The notes below the pieces were generated by a model. The model saw nothing but the letters and a program-made list of their open reading frames with translations. It was not told the DNA's origin and did no database searches. From the NCBI RefSeq assembly GCF_963576545.1, contig NC_083651.1:10652386-10716385 (forward strand): a DNA stretch of 64,000 nucleotides, given 5' to 3'. Positions 1 through 12,300 of the stretch are shown here, piece after piece. The DNA comes from Limanda limanda (taxonomy: Eukaryota; Chordata; Actinopteri; Pleuronectiformes; Pleuronectidae). A program made the translations under genes and the position numbers. The stretch's first letter is position 1. Every line of letters starts with the position of its first letter.

Positions 1-884
1 GAAAGATTGTCGTGTTTGCCGTCTATGACAGCAGGGGAGTCTATACAGAAATAACATGAAAAGAACAAAATAAACTTGATTATATTTCTCCAAAACAATC
101 GAAAACAACGGTAGGTATTAAACTTGAAACTGTCCAATGTTGTGTTTCTCGTTTATTTTCAAACTTGGAACGAGGAAACAGAACCGAACAGGTCGAAAAC
201 AGATAGAAACAGAGAGAAGTCTGACTTGACAGGGAGGTTTTGCACAGTTGGTGACCAGATGTTAGACCATCGCTCTGCAAGAGTGTAGGATTTGCCGGAG
301 GAGGGAGAACATGTGAGTGACAGGAGCGGTGCTTTGTGTGCAGCCTGCAGAATCAGCACTAATACAACCACAGGGTTTCTGCTGGGTCTTAAAAAGGCTT
401 CATAGCTAAGATAGTTAAATCAACTGTAAGCCTTAGGGTTAGGGTTGACGTTAAAAATATCATGTATCAGGTCTCGAAAACATTTAAATGAACTTCATTA
501 TGTTTAAGTACATTAAACACTATTACACTATTACAACTTTTTAACGGTGCATAGTTTGGAAGGTCTATTTTTCTTCTAGAACTTTCTCAATGATACAAAT
601 ATTTGCGCGCTGTAGTAATACCACAAACAAGACCAACGTAGTACTGATAACTACACTTGACTTTGCTGTGGGAAAGACTGTACCTCATGCTCGTGTGGTT
701 TGTATGATAACGTGGGATTTCAAGGGTTATTCTCTACGAGGCTACTTCACCTTATCTTAAATTATGGGGAAGTGTAAGGACACTGATATTCATTCATATC
801 TGTCACCCTCGCCATAGGTAGGCTTAGATCTCACTCATGGTCTGAAAAAGTCTTTAACTTGATGAAACATGCAGAGACCCTGAG

Positions 885-1090
885 AAGGGCACCTAGAGAA
901 GGGAATACCTCTGCCAAGGCTAACACCCAATCTCACCATGTTCAACAAGGAAAAATAAATCAATAAACCATGGATCCGCTCTTAAGTAGAATGGGTTCTT
1001 TCTTGGGTCATGGCCCAACATCTTCACAAGATTACATGGAAATACGTTTAATATTTTTTGGGTAATCCTGCTTACAAACAAACAAATGGC
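885..1090. repeat. Dispersed fish repeat, copy A
   Basis: It contains the family hallmarks: a CCTCTGCCAAGG block near 909, an ATGGGTTCTT block near 990 and an AAACAAACAAA tail near 1077. Related copies occur at 3203-3512, 6588-6783, 22150-22190, 39825-39937, 41567-41885 and 52036-52110. The copies are strongly diverged, so this is an old family. I cannot assign a repeat name from the sequence alone. Confidence 0.5.
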
Positions 1091-2816
1091 TTTCAAACAT
1101 CCATTATCATGGATTGGACGCGAAATTGAATCTTACGATCGAACATGTCATGGTAAATATAGTATACAATTGTATAGGCCACATCATAAAAGAAATGAAC
1201 CTGGTATTCCAGAATACTTTTTGCCACTCTGCTACCTGGTAATTCAAAGCATAGCTTTGCTGTTGTCCCATCATGCACACGATAGAGTCGTGACATGATG
1301 GGAGCAGCTGCAGGTTTAAAATCTACCTCTTGCGAAGGTTACATTTTTAAAATCCAAAATGCAGACAAGACAATGACTGTTTGGTGCAGGGAAGTGTGAT
1401 TAACGTGAAACGACATGCTTACTGAGTCTCTTGTAGGCACACAGGCAAACACAAAGTCCAAATACTCAAATGGACAACGAACTAAGTTGACGACACGATG
1501 AATCGCCAGGGAGTTGGGACAAAAAGTACAAGGTTAAACGGAGAAGATGAACAGAGCAGACAAACTGATGAAGAGGACTGGGGAGCAGAGAAGAAATACA
1601 CAAGGGAGGCCGGAGTAATCAGACACAAGTGAAACACTGGGACGAGGAATTAGTCTGGAAATAAACACTCTTACTCCTACTCTTACTACGTACTATATCA
1701 CGAATTAGAACAAAAAGCATTCCTACAACTTCGAGTCTGGGAAGAATAATGCTGCACATAAAAAGAACATATTATGGTCTTTTGCTCAAGATAAAATACC
1801 ACAAAGACCTATTCTTCTTCCTCTAATTGTCTCTGGAGGGATCAGGGAACTACTCCCCCATGCTTCTATAATACCTCTAACTCAGCATGAATTCTGCAAG
1901 AGCACCGTAGGCCTATATTTATCTACATACAGATATAGAGAGCATCTAGTGCAGTTGTACGTCTAGTGCAGTTGACTTGCACGTCTATTGATTGCATTTT
2001 TAAGTAAACCATGTAACAAAAGGTAAGATCATGCAATATCCCCACACAATGAAACAAACTAAGGGCCTTTTTGCTCTGTGGTGACAGCACTATTATCTAA
2101 AAAAAAAATGGTCTCAGAACTATTATACCTAGGCTTTTAACAATATTTAGTCATATTATTTATTTACTTAATCTGTATTGCTATACTGCATCATCGCCAT
2201 TTCCTTTGTCCAGCTCGAACTTGAAGCTCTGAAATATCTCATGTTTGTCTGATGAATGCCATGCAAGGTAAAAGAACAACTTAGTGCCAGGAAAGCTAAT
2301 GTTTATTTTTTGGGGGAAAACACACAGTTTATCCCTTTAGGAGAAAAAAAATCTATTGGATCTTATCAGTGGGTAGTTGTGAGAGGCAGAGATAAGGGAG
2401 CCGCAGGGAGAGGAATTGGCTGCAGATACCAGACAGGAGACAGTGCACGCCGCATGGGCCATTGAGCAATGGAGGGGGGGGGTGTAAATTTTGGATAGAA
2501 TTGTTGGACCCTATATGGGAATACGACTGTGGGTATGTGGCTGGTTGTGCGTCTTTGAATGTTACACTGGGAAAATGAGCCTGATCCCATGTGTTAGTGT
2601 GTGTCTAGTGTGTGTGGACAGTGTGTGTCTGGGTGTGAAAACCCATTCCTCTGCTGATGCGTCTCGGTTCCATTTGCAGACGGCGTACCAGTGAGTGAAA
2701 CCCCATTATCAGGCTGAAGCAGGGCCTTCTCACTCCAGACTGCTGAACCATAATGAGCTCCTCACAGCAGCCAACTTGTCTGCCCAAATAAATCACTTTC
2801 TCCTCCATGTGCACAC

Positions 2817-2969
<153 letters not shown>

Positions 2970-3202
2970 CAAACACATCTCCATTAGACCTGCTCTGGAT
3001 GCACATATCTAGCTCTATCAAACCCTGACACTCCAGTCAAGTGACTGCAGAGGACACAAAGGTGAGGGTTTTCTTTCCTTACATCAACACACTGGGATCA
3101 ACCTCTCTCCAAGCTTCTATGTAAGAATCATGTGTGTCTTTTACTGTAATGCCTGCAGTGTAAAGTACAAAAATTACAGTTTTTGCTGAGCAGAAAAGCG
3201 CA

Positions 3203-3512
3203 TATCTCTGCCAAAGCCAATATTCCCCTTAAAGTCAATCAAGCTCCACCATATTCTACACCCTACATATCAAGATCCTGAATTACTCTCTGGGAAAATG
3301 GTGAAAATAAAGAAAAAAGCCTAATTTCATAATGTTAAAAAAAGCGTAGCAGGATCTGCACAAAAATGTATTGCGTTCTTCCATGACCTATATACTACAC
3401 TTTTCCACCAAGATTTGTGGTAATCCGTTCTGTTGTTGTTTTGTGATCCAGCTCACCAACCAACCAACAAACAAACAGGGAAATCATAACCTCCACTGAT
3501 GGAGGTAGTTGC
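3203..3512. repeat. Dispersed fish repeat, copy B
   Basis: It runs from CTCTGCCAAAGCC through a CCACCAAGATTTGTGGTAA block and an AACCAACAAACAAACAGG block to an AACCTCC..TGGAGGTAG end. The same order of blocks recurs in the other copies of this family in the window. Its ends are partly complementary, as expected of a foldback-type or non-autonomous element. Confidence 0.5.
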
Positions 3513-4439
3513 TAAAATTATCAAAAGTCAAATCTACACCATAAAAAGTTGAAAGAAAAATTCAACATTGGTAACCTCGATGAAAGTGAACTTGCATGCA
3601 GTACTGCCGTACTAGATTGGTATGAGCTAAAGTTTCACTTTTAACCTTGGATGATACCTTGTTTCATGTCCAGCCTCCTCAAAATGCTTTTAAAATGTAA
3701 TATAACAATTTACCAACCAAAAGTTTCTTATTCTCTCCCAAGAAATCATCTTTAAATGTGTCTGTCAATTCTGTGTTTTTGGAAAATGCACGCGGAAAGC
3801 GGAGACCTCCAGAGACCTCACAGGGAAACATGCTGATGAGGGTCGATGCACTCACACGGATTCTCTCTGAGAACGTGTCAAATATAAGTTAATGGACCAC
3901 AAGTTCAAAGTTGTATCTCGCAGCCCGAGCAAATTTCTCTGTTTCACGTGTGAATCAACCGGCTGTCTGTTACGACCTTTGATGTACGGCCAAGTTGATG
4001 GATGGGTGGGATTTCAAAGACATCTTACAGATCAATCCAAAATATTCCGAATCCTCCAAATGTCTGTGAAATGTGTGTTTCTATGTTTGAAATTATATCA
4101 AAAAGGCATAGATGTACTCAGTAGGTTTTTTGGATAACAGCCTTAAGCTTTCCTTTCTGCCTCCCACTTGGCTGAAACAGGAGCATCAGCTGTAGAGTCC
4201 ATTTGCCAAGGTTCTCTGATGAAGAGATCTGCTACATCCCTTACTGACCCTTCACCGACATCCACATCCAAGAAGTTTAAAATATGTTGAGCTGCGTGCC
4301 TGTACTACAGAGTCACATTTCAAAAAATCCACTTTCACTGGACAAGATTCCAATAAAAGAACATGGGACAGCATGAAGAATCCCGTGGGCCCTTGCTGTA
4401 GCACCAAACCATCGGATTATGTTGTTTGTCAATACACAC

Positions 4440-4642
4440 CATTGCAGGTTTTCCCGTTATGTGAAGAACAGACCCAGTCGTGGCACTCGCAGCGGGGACC
4501 GTAGAACTTCCCTGGTTCGGTGGCCGTGCAGACGCAGACTCCGCAGTCACACTTGCCCCTCCCACTGCATATCTTGCCGTCTGCTGTGCGGCAGCGGCGC
4601 AGGGAGGAGTCGGTGGACAGACGACACACGCCACCCGCCTGG
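4440..4642 (-). CDS. ITGBL1: ITGBL1 coding exon 2: first integrin-type cysteine-rich repeat
   Basis: ITGBL1 is a secreted protein made of ten integrin-beta-type EGF-like repeats. On the minus strand this exon encodes about 67 residues beginning QAGGVCRLS, followed by CSGRGKCDCGVCVC, TEPGKFYGP and CECHDWVC. Known ITGBL1 begins its mature part with the same pattern (CRLS, RCR, GRG.CDCGVC.C, TEPG.F.GP.CECH.WVC). The acceptor is a polypyrimidine tract ending CCCAG at 4643-4645 and the donor is GTGTGT from 4439 down. The length of 203 nt starts in phase 2 and joins exon 1 in frame: AG from exon 1 plus the first C makes a Ser codon. The remaining repeats are outside the window. An integrin beta subunit is less likely because the mature protein starts directly with this repeat, without an I-like domain. 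Confidence 0.9.
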
Positions 4643-7600
4643 CTGGGTAAGAAAATGAATAGAAAAGGACGGGTCAATTTTGTGAGGTCAAGGGTCAAGT
4701 GTGATACCACCCGTGACTGTTTGAAATACAGGACAAGACATCTGAGCGGGAGTACTTTAAAATACCTTTTTTCAGGTGTGGCAGCGACATTTTTCCTTTA
4801 TACCTCAGAAACAATCAATTCAAGATGTTCGCTTTGTGTAGCATTTATAGTTTGAATACAACATTCAACAAATCCTTTTTCCGTGAACATTTTAACAGTG
4901 TTAGATGCTATTGTTATGTTCATTTTCATTCACATACAAAATTAACGGTGTGTAGTCATATTTTATTATCTGTATTTTTTATCCTGAGCCATTTTATTTG
5001 AATCGTAGGTTGTTTGTTCTTTCTTTTCTGTTACGACCCATTTGATTGTATCAGACCTTTGTTGAAAACTACATAAAGTTGTGGAACAGTCACAGTTTGG
5101 GAAAATATCTTTGTTTGCGCTTAAAAAAAGTATTGCTTAAGTTTCAGAGGACCTTTGTCGTCATGGTTACAATTATGGGTTAAAGGGTTAATGTTGTGTT
5201 TAATTGGAACAGCATGGGTTTAACATATTAAAGGAACGGCTGAAACTCCTAATTACATCAGCCACCACAAACTTAATGAAGATTTGTAATAAGCTGCTTA
5301 TGCAGATGACTTATAGATTTACCAGAGGACAGTCTTGTTTGGGGCCACATCAAGAAAAAAACAGATGCTTCGGAAACACACACTTGCGAGAAAGAATTAG
5401 GTTAATAAACCATTCAGGAGGAATCACACTTCGGCAGATATGTTACTGAGCTTCATCTTTACTCCAGTGGCTCTGTCTGTGAGGTTTGTTTCATTTGGAT
5501 GCCGTCTGACATTCTTTTTCTTTTCCTGCCCCTCTCTTGATGTTGGCCAGCTGTCCACTTTGGGAACAGTAGACACGTTTCAAATAATCTGCAGAGTTCC
5601 TGACACGCCCAATAAAATCAAATACAGATTGTGAGTGTGTTTGTGCGTGTGTGTGTGTGTGTTCCATGTGTTTTTCACCCACCGAGAGCATGTTTAGTCT
5701 TGACTTCTTTAAGCAGCACAATGAATTTGGAATACATCTGTTGATCAGTCTGAGCCCTCATCCTTTACCAAGACCAGATGACTTTCTACCATCCACTTTT
5801 TTTTAGCACTGTTTTGTCCTGCTCCATTCTCAGCTGATCTTCATTAGTATTGTTGCGTCAGCTGTGAGCTTGAACCGCTGCTGCCGAGGGTGTTTAGGCT
5901 ACAGGAGGTTTCGGCCTTGGCAACACGGGACCTGGTCATGATGGGTAAAGGAACCCAGAGGATGGAAAGGAGAACAATGATAGTGTGATAATCTTCCCTT
6001 GTCTGGCTTCACTCTCTTGCCGCCCAAACCTTGAAGCAGGGAGTCTGAAAATCTCCCTTCCTCTCAAGTGGAAACTTTGAAATTCATCAGATGTTGGCAC
6101 CTCGAGCCTCGTCTAGCCGCAGCTCTTTTCAAGCTAAGAAAGTGGGGCATGTTAACTGCTGACGGCCTGATTGATCACCGATGCTGACTGTGACCAGAAA
6201 ACACAGGTGTTCAGGACGGAGGAGACACCTGCTTGGCCATCTCTTTTTTACAATTTGTTTTAAATTAGACTGATGGCTATGCCACGACCGCATATCCTGA
6301 GCCAGAGTATGACAGTCTCCTTTTTTACATTGCACCTCTGTTTCATGTTCGTAGTTATTTCATTCTTGTCGATCCCCCATGAGTCTGTCTGTATGACAAG
6401 GCTTTCACAAAGAACCCATTTGAGTCCACTCTAGGTATCTTGAATCAACACAACTTTGTTGATTGCGCCGACCTTGGCAAGTATGTAAACGACCAGTCTC
6501 TGCTCCGTGTTAGTTATTGTTATTATACTACGTTATTATTTAACCTCACTTAGTCAAGAATATTTAACTAGAATGGCTCGCGGTAGAGTGCATACCTCCA
6601 TCACGACTAATCTAACTAACTAATATCCTGATGCATTAAAAATAATCCCCCTATGAAAGTGATAAAAAATGTTAGATCTGACCACTGATCTAGATCAATA
6701 CCAAAATTGAATGGGTTCTTTTCTGATCCATACAACATACTTCAATGAACATGTTTGATGAACACATAACCTCCTTGGCATGGGTCATGCAGTTTTCAGT
6801 GTGGACCTGTGGGTGACATACTTATTTTAGTTTCATATAATATTGAAAGGAACTATCCAAACCCATGAATCATGAGAAATTGGTGTCTCTGTGGATGTTG
6901 TGTGGGATGCACTTTGTAAAACATGTATATTTCATAGCACTCGCCTCTGCCTTCATTACTGACTGCCTTACACTTACGGAATATTTTTTTACACTGCCAA
7001 CTTGTTATGATGAAATACCCGGTAAGCAACTAACCGAAAGATTATTTTGATGCGTGTAAGAAAAAACCGAGGAATACAGTGTAATCGCAGCAATTCCCAG
7101 GAGCTGTTGCTTTCTGTAGTAAACCATGTGTGGGTTTGCTGCTGCTGTAGCTGCACTGCACAGTGGGACATACACAATATGATCATTGCACAGGCACGGT
7201 GCACGTGCTTGGAGTAAACAGCCGCTCTGCAGCTGAGTTATGTTCAAATCACGTGGCAACTTTCACAGTTCTGCTGATGGGGCTCAACTTTTAAAAGACC
7301 AATAAACAGAAACTGATCTTGAACACTCATAGTTTAACCAAAATCAGTGACTTCATACAATGTTTTTCAAAGATATTCTTATTAATTACAAATTTGGTTT
7401 AAAAAAAAGCGACATATCAGGTAACATAAGAACTGAACATAGGACGGAATCAAAAGGCACTGGGTAGACAGGATGTTAACATAAATCATATTGATTTTGG
7501 AAAATCTGAAAAATAAACTAATTGGGCTTTTGCATCTTCTATCTCCTTATTTCATTTTTTATGGCTACAAGTGATGCTTATAAAAGCTTTTGAAAAACAC

Positions 7601-7979
7601 AGCCCTCGTCCAGCCCAGATGTCACTGAAGCTTCACTTGCACCAAACTCATGACCATGAAGTCTCCAACCATGTGTATCAAAAGGAAAATAAATGAATAT
7701 CCTTAAGTTTCAAAAAGTGCCACCTTACATTAGATAACACATTTATAAAAATAGACTTTACCCCGTGACTTGGTATGCAGAATAACATTTTTTGCCAAAT
7801 AAAAGCATAAAGAATCTGCACAAAAAAGGTAAGTTCCAATGTACAGGCATTCCTGAACTTTTTCATATTACGCACTCCAAATGTCTTTGTCAGCAAAACT
7901 CTGCACCTCCCTCTTCCTCCGTGCTATCCAGACGACCCCAAAAATAAATAAGAACAAACAAAGCTGTGCAGAAACTCAC
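4643..7979 (-). other. ITGBL1: ITGBL1 intron 1
   Basis: This intron of 3,337 bp is bounded by GTGAGT (7979 downward) and CCCAG (4643-4645) on the minus strand. It contains a short GT-rich tract near 5635-5661 and a diverged dispersed repeat at 6588-6783. I saw no conserved ORF on either strand. Confidence 0.75.
6588..6783. repeat. Dispersed fish repeat, copy C
   Basis: It shows the family blocks ATACCTCCATCACGAC, ATTGAATGGGTTCTT and a terminal ATAACCTCCTTGGCATGG. The two ends are roughly complementary, as in copy B. It is diverged and non-coding, and lies in ITGBL1 intron 1. Confidence 0.45.
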
Positions 7980-8071
7980 CTCACTGATTGCAACAAAGTG
8001 TCCTCCACGGCAGAGAGCAGAATCAGCAACACCGGCACCAACATGGACTGCACCAAAACCTCAGTGTGCAT
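7980..8071 (-). CDS. ITGBL1: ITGBL1 coding exon 1: start codon and signal peptide
   Basis: The minus-strand ATG at 8071-8069 opens 30 codons plus 2 nt and ends at a strong GTGAGT donor (7979 downward). The peptide starts MHTEVLVQSM and continues with a hydrophobic core (LVPVLLILLSAV), which is a typical secretory signal peptide. Splicing to the exon at 4440-4642 restores frame (AG|C) and gives ..LLQSVSQAGGVCRLS. This matches the known layout, in which a signal peptide is followed shortly by the first CRLS cysteine. The reading frame stays open upstream to an ATG at 8266, but that extension has no ITGBL1 resemblance and would bury the signal peptide, so I chose the internal ATG. The identification rests on splice compatibility, position and signal-peptide character, because this part is poorly conserved in the family. 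Confidence 0.8.
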
Positions 8072-8360
8072 GTTTAAATCCCACAGAAACCTGAAGTAAA
8101 GTAGCTTGAAGGAATTTCCCAGGCTCTCTCTCCTTAAACAGACAGGACAGGAAGAGAGAGTGAGGGGGGAAAAGAAAAGGAGAGAAGGAGAGAAGGAGAG
8201 TAAAAGCGGCAGGCTGGCCTGAACTGGCTCGATCCCTTCAGAGGCCAACAGTCGCTTTCCATACAAGTGCCTTTGATTAGTCTTGACTCTCAGACCCAGT
8301 CCTGGGCAGGAGCTGGAGCGGGGAAAACTGCCAAAATGAAAAGTTAAGTCACCAGTTTGA
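8072..8360 (-). promoter_or_regulatory. ITGBL1: Probable ITGBL1 5' UTR and proximal promoter
   Basis: This is the sequence immediately upstream of the ITGBL1 start on the minus strand. It contains a polypurine/polypyrimidine block at about 8150-8205 (CT-rich on the transcribed strand), as is common near initiator-type promoters. No clear TATA box was seen, and the transcription start cannot be placed from sequence. Confidence 0.35.
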
Positions 8361-8872
8361 GATGTAATTAGAAGCAGACTCTTTTCTTTTTTTTTTTACT
8401 TTTTCCGATTAGTTTTCCAGATGATCTCTTTATGGGTCTGTATATGTTTTTGTATGTATTTGTCTTGAGCTGTAATATATAAAGGCATTAATGAATCCCT
8501 ACCCCTAATGTGTATTATCCTCAGAATACGTCTTGACACGTCATGAAAGGAAAAGCAGATGTGGGAAAATGGTGGCTGTTTCCCATTTAGCTACAATGAG
8601 TTCAGGATACTATATATCCTATTTTGCATGGTAGCTTCCTATCAGTCTGGCACTGTCAGGGCATGTTGCTGCACTTAAATAGAAATTTGCATTTACCATT
8701 GTTATTAGTCTTTTCTATGGAAAGTCAAAATATGTCCTGTAAAAAAAGCTTATATGTCACGTCAACAAAGAATGAAGAATCAAGTGTGCTTGAAACAATA
8801 TTGGACGACAAAGTATACACAGTTTGACTCTGATTTGCGAAAATGTATTTTCCATTATCTGAAAATACTGTC

Positions 8873-9288
8873 TGTCATGTTATGTGTGACGAGTCAGGTC
8901 TCGTGAGGGACCCCAGAGCAGAGGCAACACAGAGAGCCAAAAAGGGTGGTGCGTTCAAGGGTGTTTATTATAATGGGATAAGGCAGAATGACGGGACGGT
9001 TGATAGCTCCGGGAGATCTTCAGCAGGGAGGATTGCAGGAGGGTCCACGGGAAAAGTCCTGGTGATCAGAGGGAAAGAACACGGGGGGTTACGAGACCAG
9101 AGGTATCAGGCGGCCGAGACATGGACGAACTGTGACTCGGCGCACAGCCAGGGTAGATATAGCCAGAGGGTGATAAGTGCTGGTGAGCCTCCGCCGAGTC
9201 ATCTAATGAGATGAGCTGCACCTGAGGGAAAAGGAGAGAAGAGAGGAGGAGGGGCACTGGAGGCACAGAGAACTGTGACATTATGACA
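8873..9288. mobile_element. Candidate non-autonomous element or solo LTR, 416 bp
   Basis: It begins TGTCATGTTATGTG and ends CTGTGACATTATGACA, so its termini are imperfect inverted repeats of about 15 bp. The interior is GC-rich compared with its surroundings and carries a 123-codon ORF without recognisable motifs. I could not see a convincing target duplication, so class (DNA element or solo LTR) is open. Confidence 0.4.
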
Positions 9289-9756
9289 ATCAAAATTCTA
9301 CAATGTGTCGGATGTGTTAACTGAACAGGATCCAAATTCCAAATAAAAGATTAAATGTAGTTACATGATGCAACAAAACCTTTTATACAGAGGAGCTCTC
9401 AATATACTCCTCGCAAAAACAAAAGTTAATCAATAGAGAAATGTTTAAGCCGTACTGTTACTATTTGAAATAAAAAAACAAACATGTATTTATATCTTGC
9501 GATGAAACCACCCCAGTTTTCAACCACAACCTCACTGTTGTATATTGATGCATGGTCCAGTCACCCAAAGATAACCTAGTCATTTTTAAGTAATCAAGGT
9601 ATTAGTATGTTTACATTTCTAATACATTCTACATTATTGATTCATTGCAATTGACTGGGCCAACAACATGCAGAACCAGCCATGTTTGGCCTATGCCTGT
9701 GTACAGAGAACTATCTGCACATTTTGTGCTCTAGCAGCATCTGAATTTCCTATTTA

Positions 9757-9843
9757 AGGAAAGGACGATCCATACAGCCGCTGATGTGGAAGTTGCAGAT
9801 TTAACTCTCACAGAGGCTCTTCACTGCCTGAGTTGACCTGACA
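9757..9843 (+). pseudogene. Broken copy of the exon-like segment at 13174-13269
   Basis: Compared with the right-hand copy, a 12-nt stretch (CAGGCCCAGGCT) that holds the AG splice acceptor and the first codons is missing. Further substitutions and a lost base near CACTGCCTGAG disrupt the frame. If the right-hand segment is a real terminal exon, this is its disabled duplicate. Confidence 0.45.
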
Positions 9844-9990
9844 GCAGTGTCGTCAAATTATGGATAGGTTGATCGTAGACATACATGTAGAAATATGTTT
9901 TCAGTTTTTACCTATCAAATAGTGGCTGACCTAGGTTATAACTTTCTAACTTTAAATTGAGACAATAAAGTAATTATGGATTATCATAAT

Positions 9991-9995
9991 TAGTA

Positions 9996-10028
<33 letters not shown>

Positions 10029-10240
10029 GTAGTAGTAGTAGTAGTAGTAGTAGAAGTAGTAGTAGTAGTAGTATTAGTAGTGGTAGTAGTAGTGGTAGAA
10101 GCAGTAGCAGTAGTAGTAGTAGTGTAGCAGTAGTAGTAGTAGTATAGTATGTATATCATATTCATATTATTAGTAATTATATTATTATTATTATCATTAT
10201 TATTATAATTATGATGAGTAGTAGTTTTAGTAGTAATATT
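9991..10240. repeat. ATT/AGT trinucleotide repeat region
   Basis: An (ATT)n run passes into imperfect (AGT)n with GGT and AGC variants, then back to ATT-rich sequence. The same composite tract occurs in the right-hand duplicate at 13670-13930. ORFs here translate to homopolymeric Asn or Thr runs on the minus strand and are artefacts. Confidence 0.9.
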
Positions 10241-10739
10241 ATTAGGGCCCCAGCACTGACAGACAGTGAGGCCCTATTGAAATTGTTGCTATTTTGCATT
10301 TAGTTTACTTTGAGGTATTGTACCAGGGCTTACATCAAATCAACTTCAAATTGAGATGAGTGTCATCAAAACAAGATGGACATACAGACTACCTCAAAGA
10401 TCGATTTGAGGTATTTGCCTCAAGTTTTTCTAATAAAATTTTTTCTTATTATGGTGTATGTTGCCATGGATACGGTTGATTCAGATCAAAGTCATAAAAT
10501 GCACATGAATTCTAGGATGCAATTGTAAGATTGCATGTCCTTTGATCCTTTGATGTAGGTAGGTATAATTAAGTGAATCAAGGTTCAATCCTCACTTGGT
10601 TTTCTTGGTTCACTAAGTTCACCTGGTCATTACTTAGCTCTCTGCTACCGATTCGCTTGGTTTTACTTTGCTTTCTGGACGCAATTTGCTTTTTAATTTC
10701 CCTGACCTCGACAAAAGAATTACAGAGAAACATGCAGTT

Positions 10740-12300
10740 TGAAACTCGGGGCGATCTCCTGCAGGATGAGAAAAAGACTGTTATCTTCTAGGGTTATAAT
10801 GGAAAAGAGCCAATCGTTTTCAAGATCAAGCTCAAAAAGATGAAGACGAGCCAGCCTATTCAAATTGAGCCGGTCGCAGTTGCTGCCTCCTCTGAAGAGC
10901 AGCCACAGGTGGAAGTTGATGTTGCATCCAACCAGAACACTGAGGAGGAGATGCAGCCGATCAGCAACCAGACTGACCCAACTATCGATCTCCTGCAGGA
11001 GGAGAAAAAGAGTGAAATCTTCCAGGGTTTTGGTGGAAAGGAGCCAATCGTTTTAAAAATCAAGCTCAAAAAGACAAAGAAGCGCAAACCTGCTCGAACT
11101 GAGCCAGTCCCAGGTGCTGCCTCGTCTGAAGAGCAGCCACATGTGGAAGTTACTGTTGTTGCTCTATCCATCCAGAGCCCTGAGGTGGCGACGCAGCCAA
11201 TCAGCAACCAGACTGACCCAACTATCGATCTCCTACAGGAGGAGAAAAATAGTGAAATCTTCCAGGATTATGGTGAAAAGGAACCAATTGTTTTGAAGAT
11301 CAAGCTCAACAAGAAGAGGAAGAGGAGACCTATTCAAACTGAGCTGGTCGCAGGTGCTGCCTTCTCTAAAGAGCAGCCACAGATGGAAGATTATGTTTCA
11401 TCCACCCAGAACACTGAGGAGGAGATGCAGCCAATCAGCAGCCAGACTGACTTCACTCTCACTCCCCATGTGAAGACCTCAGTCAAAGAGGAGGTAGAGG
11501 AGGAGAAGCTTCCTGAGGACACTGTTGATGTTGCATCCACCCAGAACACTGAGGAGGAGATGCAGACAATCAGCAACCAGACTGACCCAGCTATCGATCT
11601 CCTGCAGGAGGAGAAAGAGAGTAAAATCTTCCAGGGTTATGATGGAAAGGAGCCAATTGTTTTCAAAATCAAGCTCAAAAAGATGAAGAAGCGCAAACCT
11701 GCTCAAACTGAGCCGGTCGCAGGTGCTGCCTCCTCTGAAGAGCAGCCACACGTGGAAGTTACTGTTGATGCTCTATCCATCCAGAGCCCTGAGGTGGAGA
11801 TGCAGCCAATCAGCAACCAGACTGACCCAACTATCGATCTCCTGCAGGAGGAGAAAAAGAGTGAAATCTTCCAGGATTATGGTGGAAAGGAGCCTATTGT
11901 TTTGAAGATCAAGCTTAACAAGAAGAGGAAGCGCAAACCTGCTCAAACTGAGCTGGTCACAGGTGCTGCCTCCACTGAAGAGCAGACACACGTGGAGGAT
12001 ACTGTTGATGCTCTATCCATCCAGAGCCCTGAGGTGGAGACTCAGCTAATCAGCAACCAGACTGACCCAACTATCGATCTTCTACAGGAGTCTGAAATGA
12101 GAGAAATCTTCCAGGGTTATGGTGGAAAGGAGCCAGATCAAGATCAAGATCAAGCTAAAAAGAGGAAGAAGCACAGACCTGCTCAAACCAAGCCACAGGT
12201 AGATGGAGAGGCTTTCCAAGATCAGTTTTCTCAACCATGGCAGCTTGGAGGACAGCAGAAGCACTGTGGCAGACTGTGTGCCAGGTTTTTGTCAGTTTAA
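10740..12300 (+). pseudogene. Repeat-unit acidic/basic ORF (486 codons from 10840), uncharacterised, probably a gene relic
   Basis: I do not recognise this protein. The open frame 10840-12300 is built from units of about 80 residues. Each unit has a lysine-rich block (KEPIVLKIKLKK.KKRKPAQTEP), a Glu-rich block (GAASSEEQPHVEV), then QPISNQTDPTIDLLQEEK and SEIFQ.YGG. At least four full units are visible. Odd and even units differ consistently (LKKMKKRK versus LNKKRKRK), so a two-unit block was itself duplicated. One unit carries an insert of about 40 residues (11451-11570). The array continues upstream of the ATG: 10740-10839 encodes another unit interrupted by TAG where sister units have CAG (FQGY). 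The ATG at 10840 is therefore probably not an ancestral start. No signal peptide or membrane segment is seen. The lysine blocks resemble nuclear-localisation sequences, but function is unknown. Expression as an exon of a longer gene is possible. Confidence 0.5.

Larger units (their letters stand above)
9308..10394 (+). repeat. Left copy of a 1.09-kb direct repeat
   Basis: The stretch from GTTAACTGAACAGGATCC to about GATGGACATACAGACTA is repeated in the same orientation at 12740-14096 with roughly 90% similarity by eye. It includes a degenerate copy of the exon-like segment seen at 13174-13269, a polyadenylation-type AATAAA near 9964, an ATT/AGT trinucleotide tract and the GGGCCCCAGCACTGAC block. 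It preserves the empty site GTTTTTAC (9904-9911) of the hAT-like insertion found in the right copy. The two copies flank the repeat-unit ORF. Confidence 0.85.

Noticed and set aside
430..446. Telomere-like TTAGGG pair
   Set aside because: There are only two units, which is expected by chance.
8072..8266. Longer ITGBL1 start at 8266
   Set aside because: The extra sequence has no ITGBL1 resemblance, includes a purine-rich low-complexity block and would place the signal peptide internally.
9974..10165. Minus-strand ORF with long Thr and Asn runs
   Set aside because: It is a translation of the ATT/AGT trinucleotide tract, with no start context or conserved flank.
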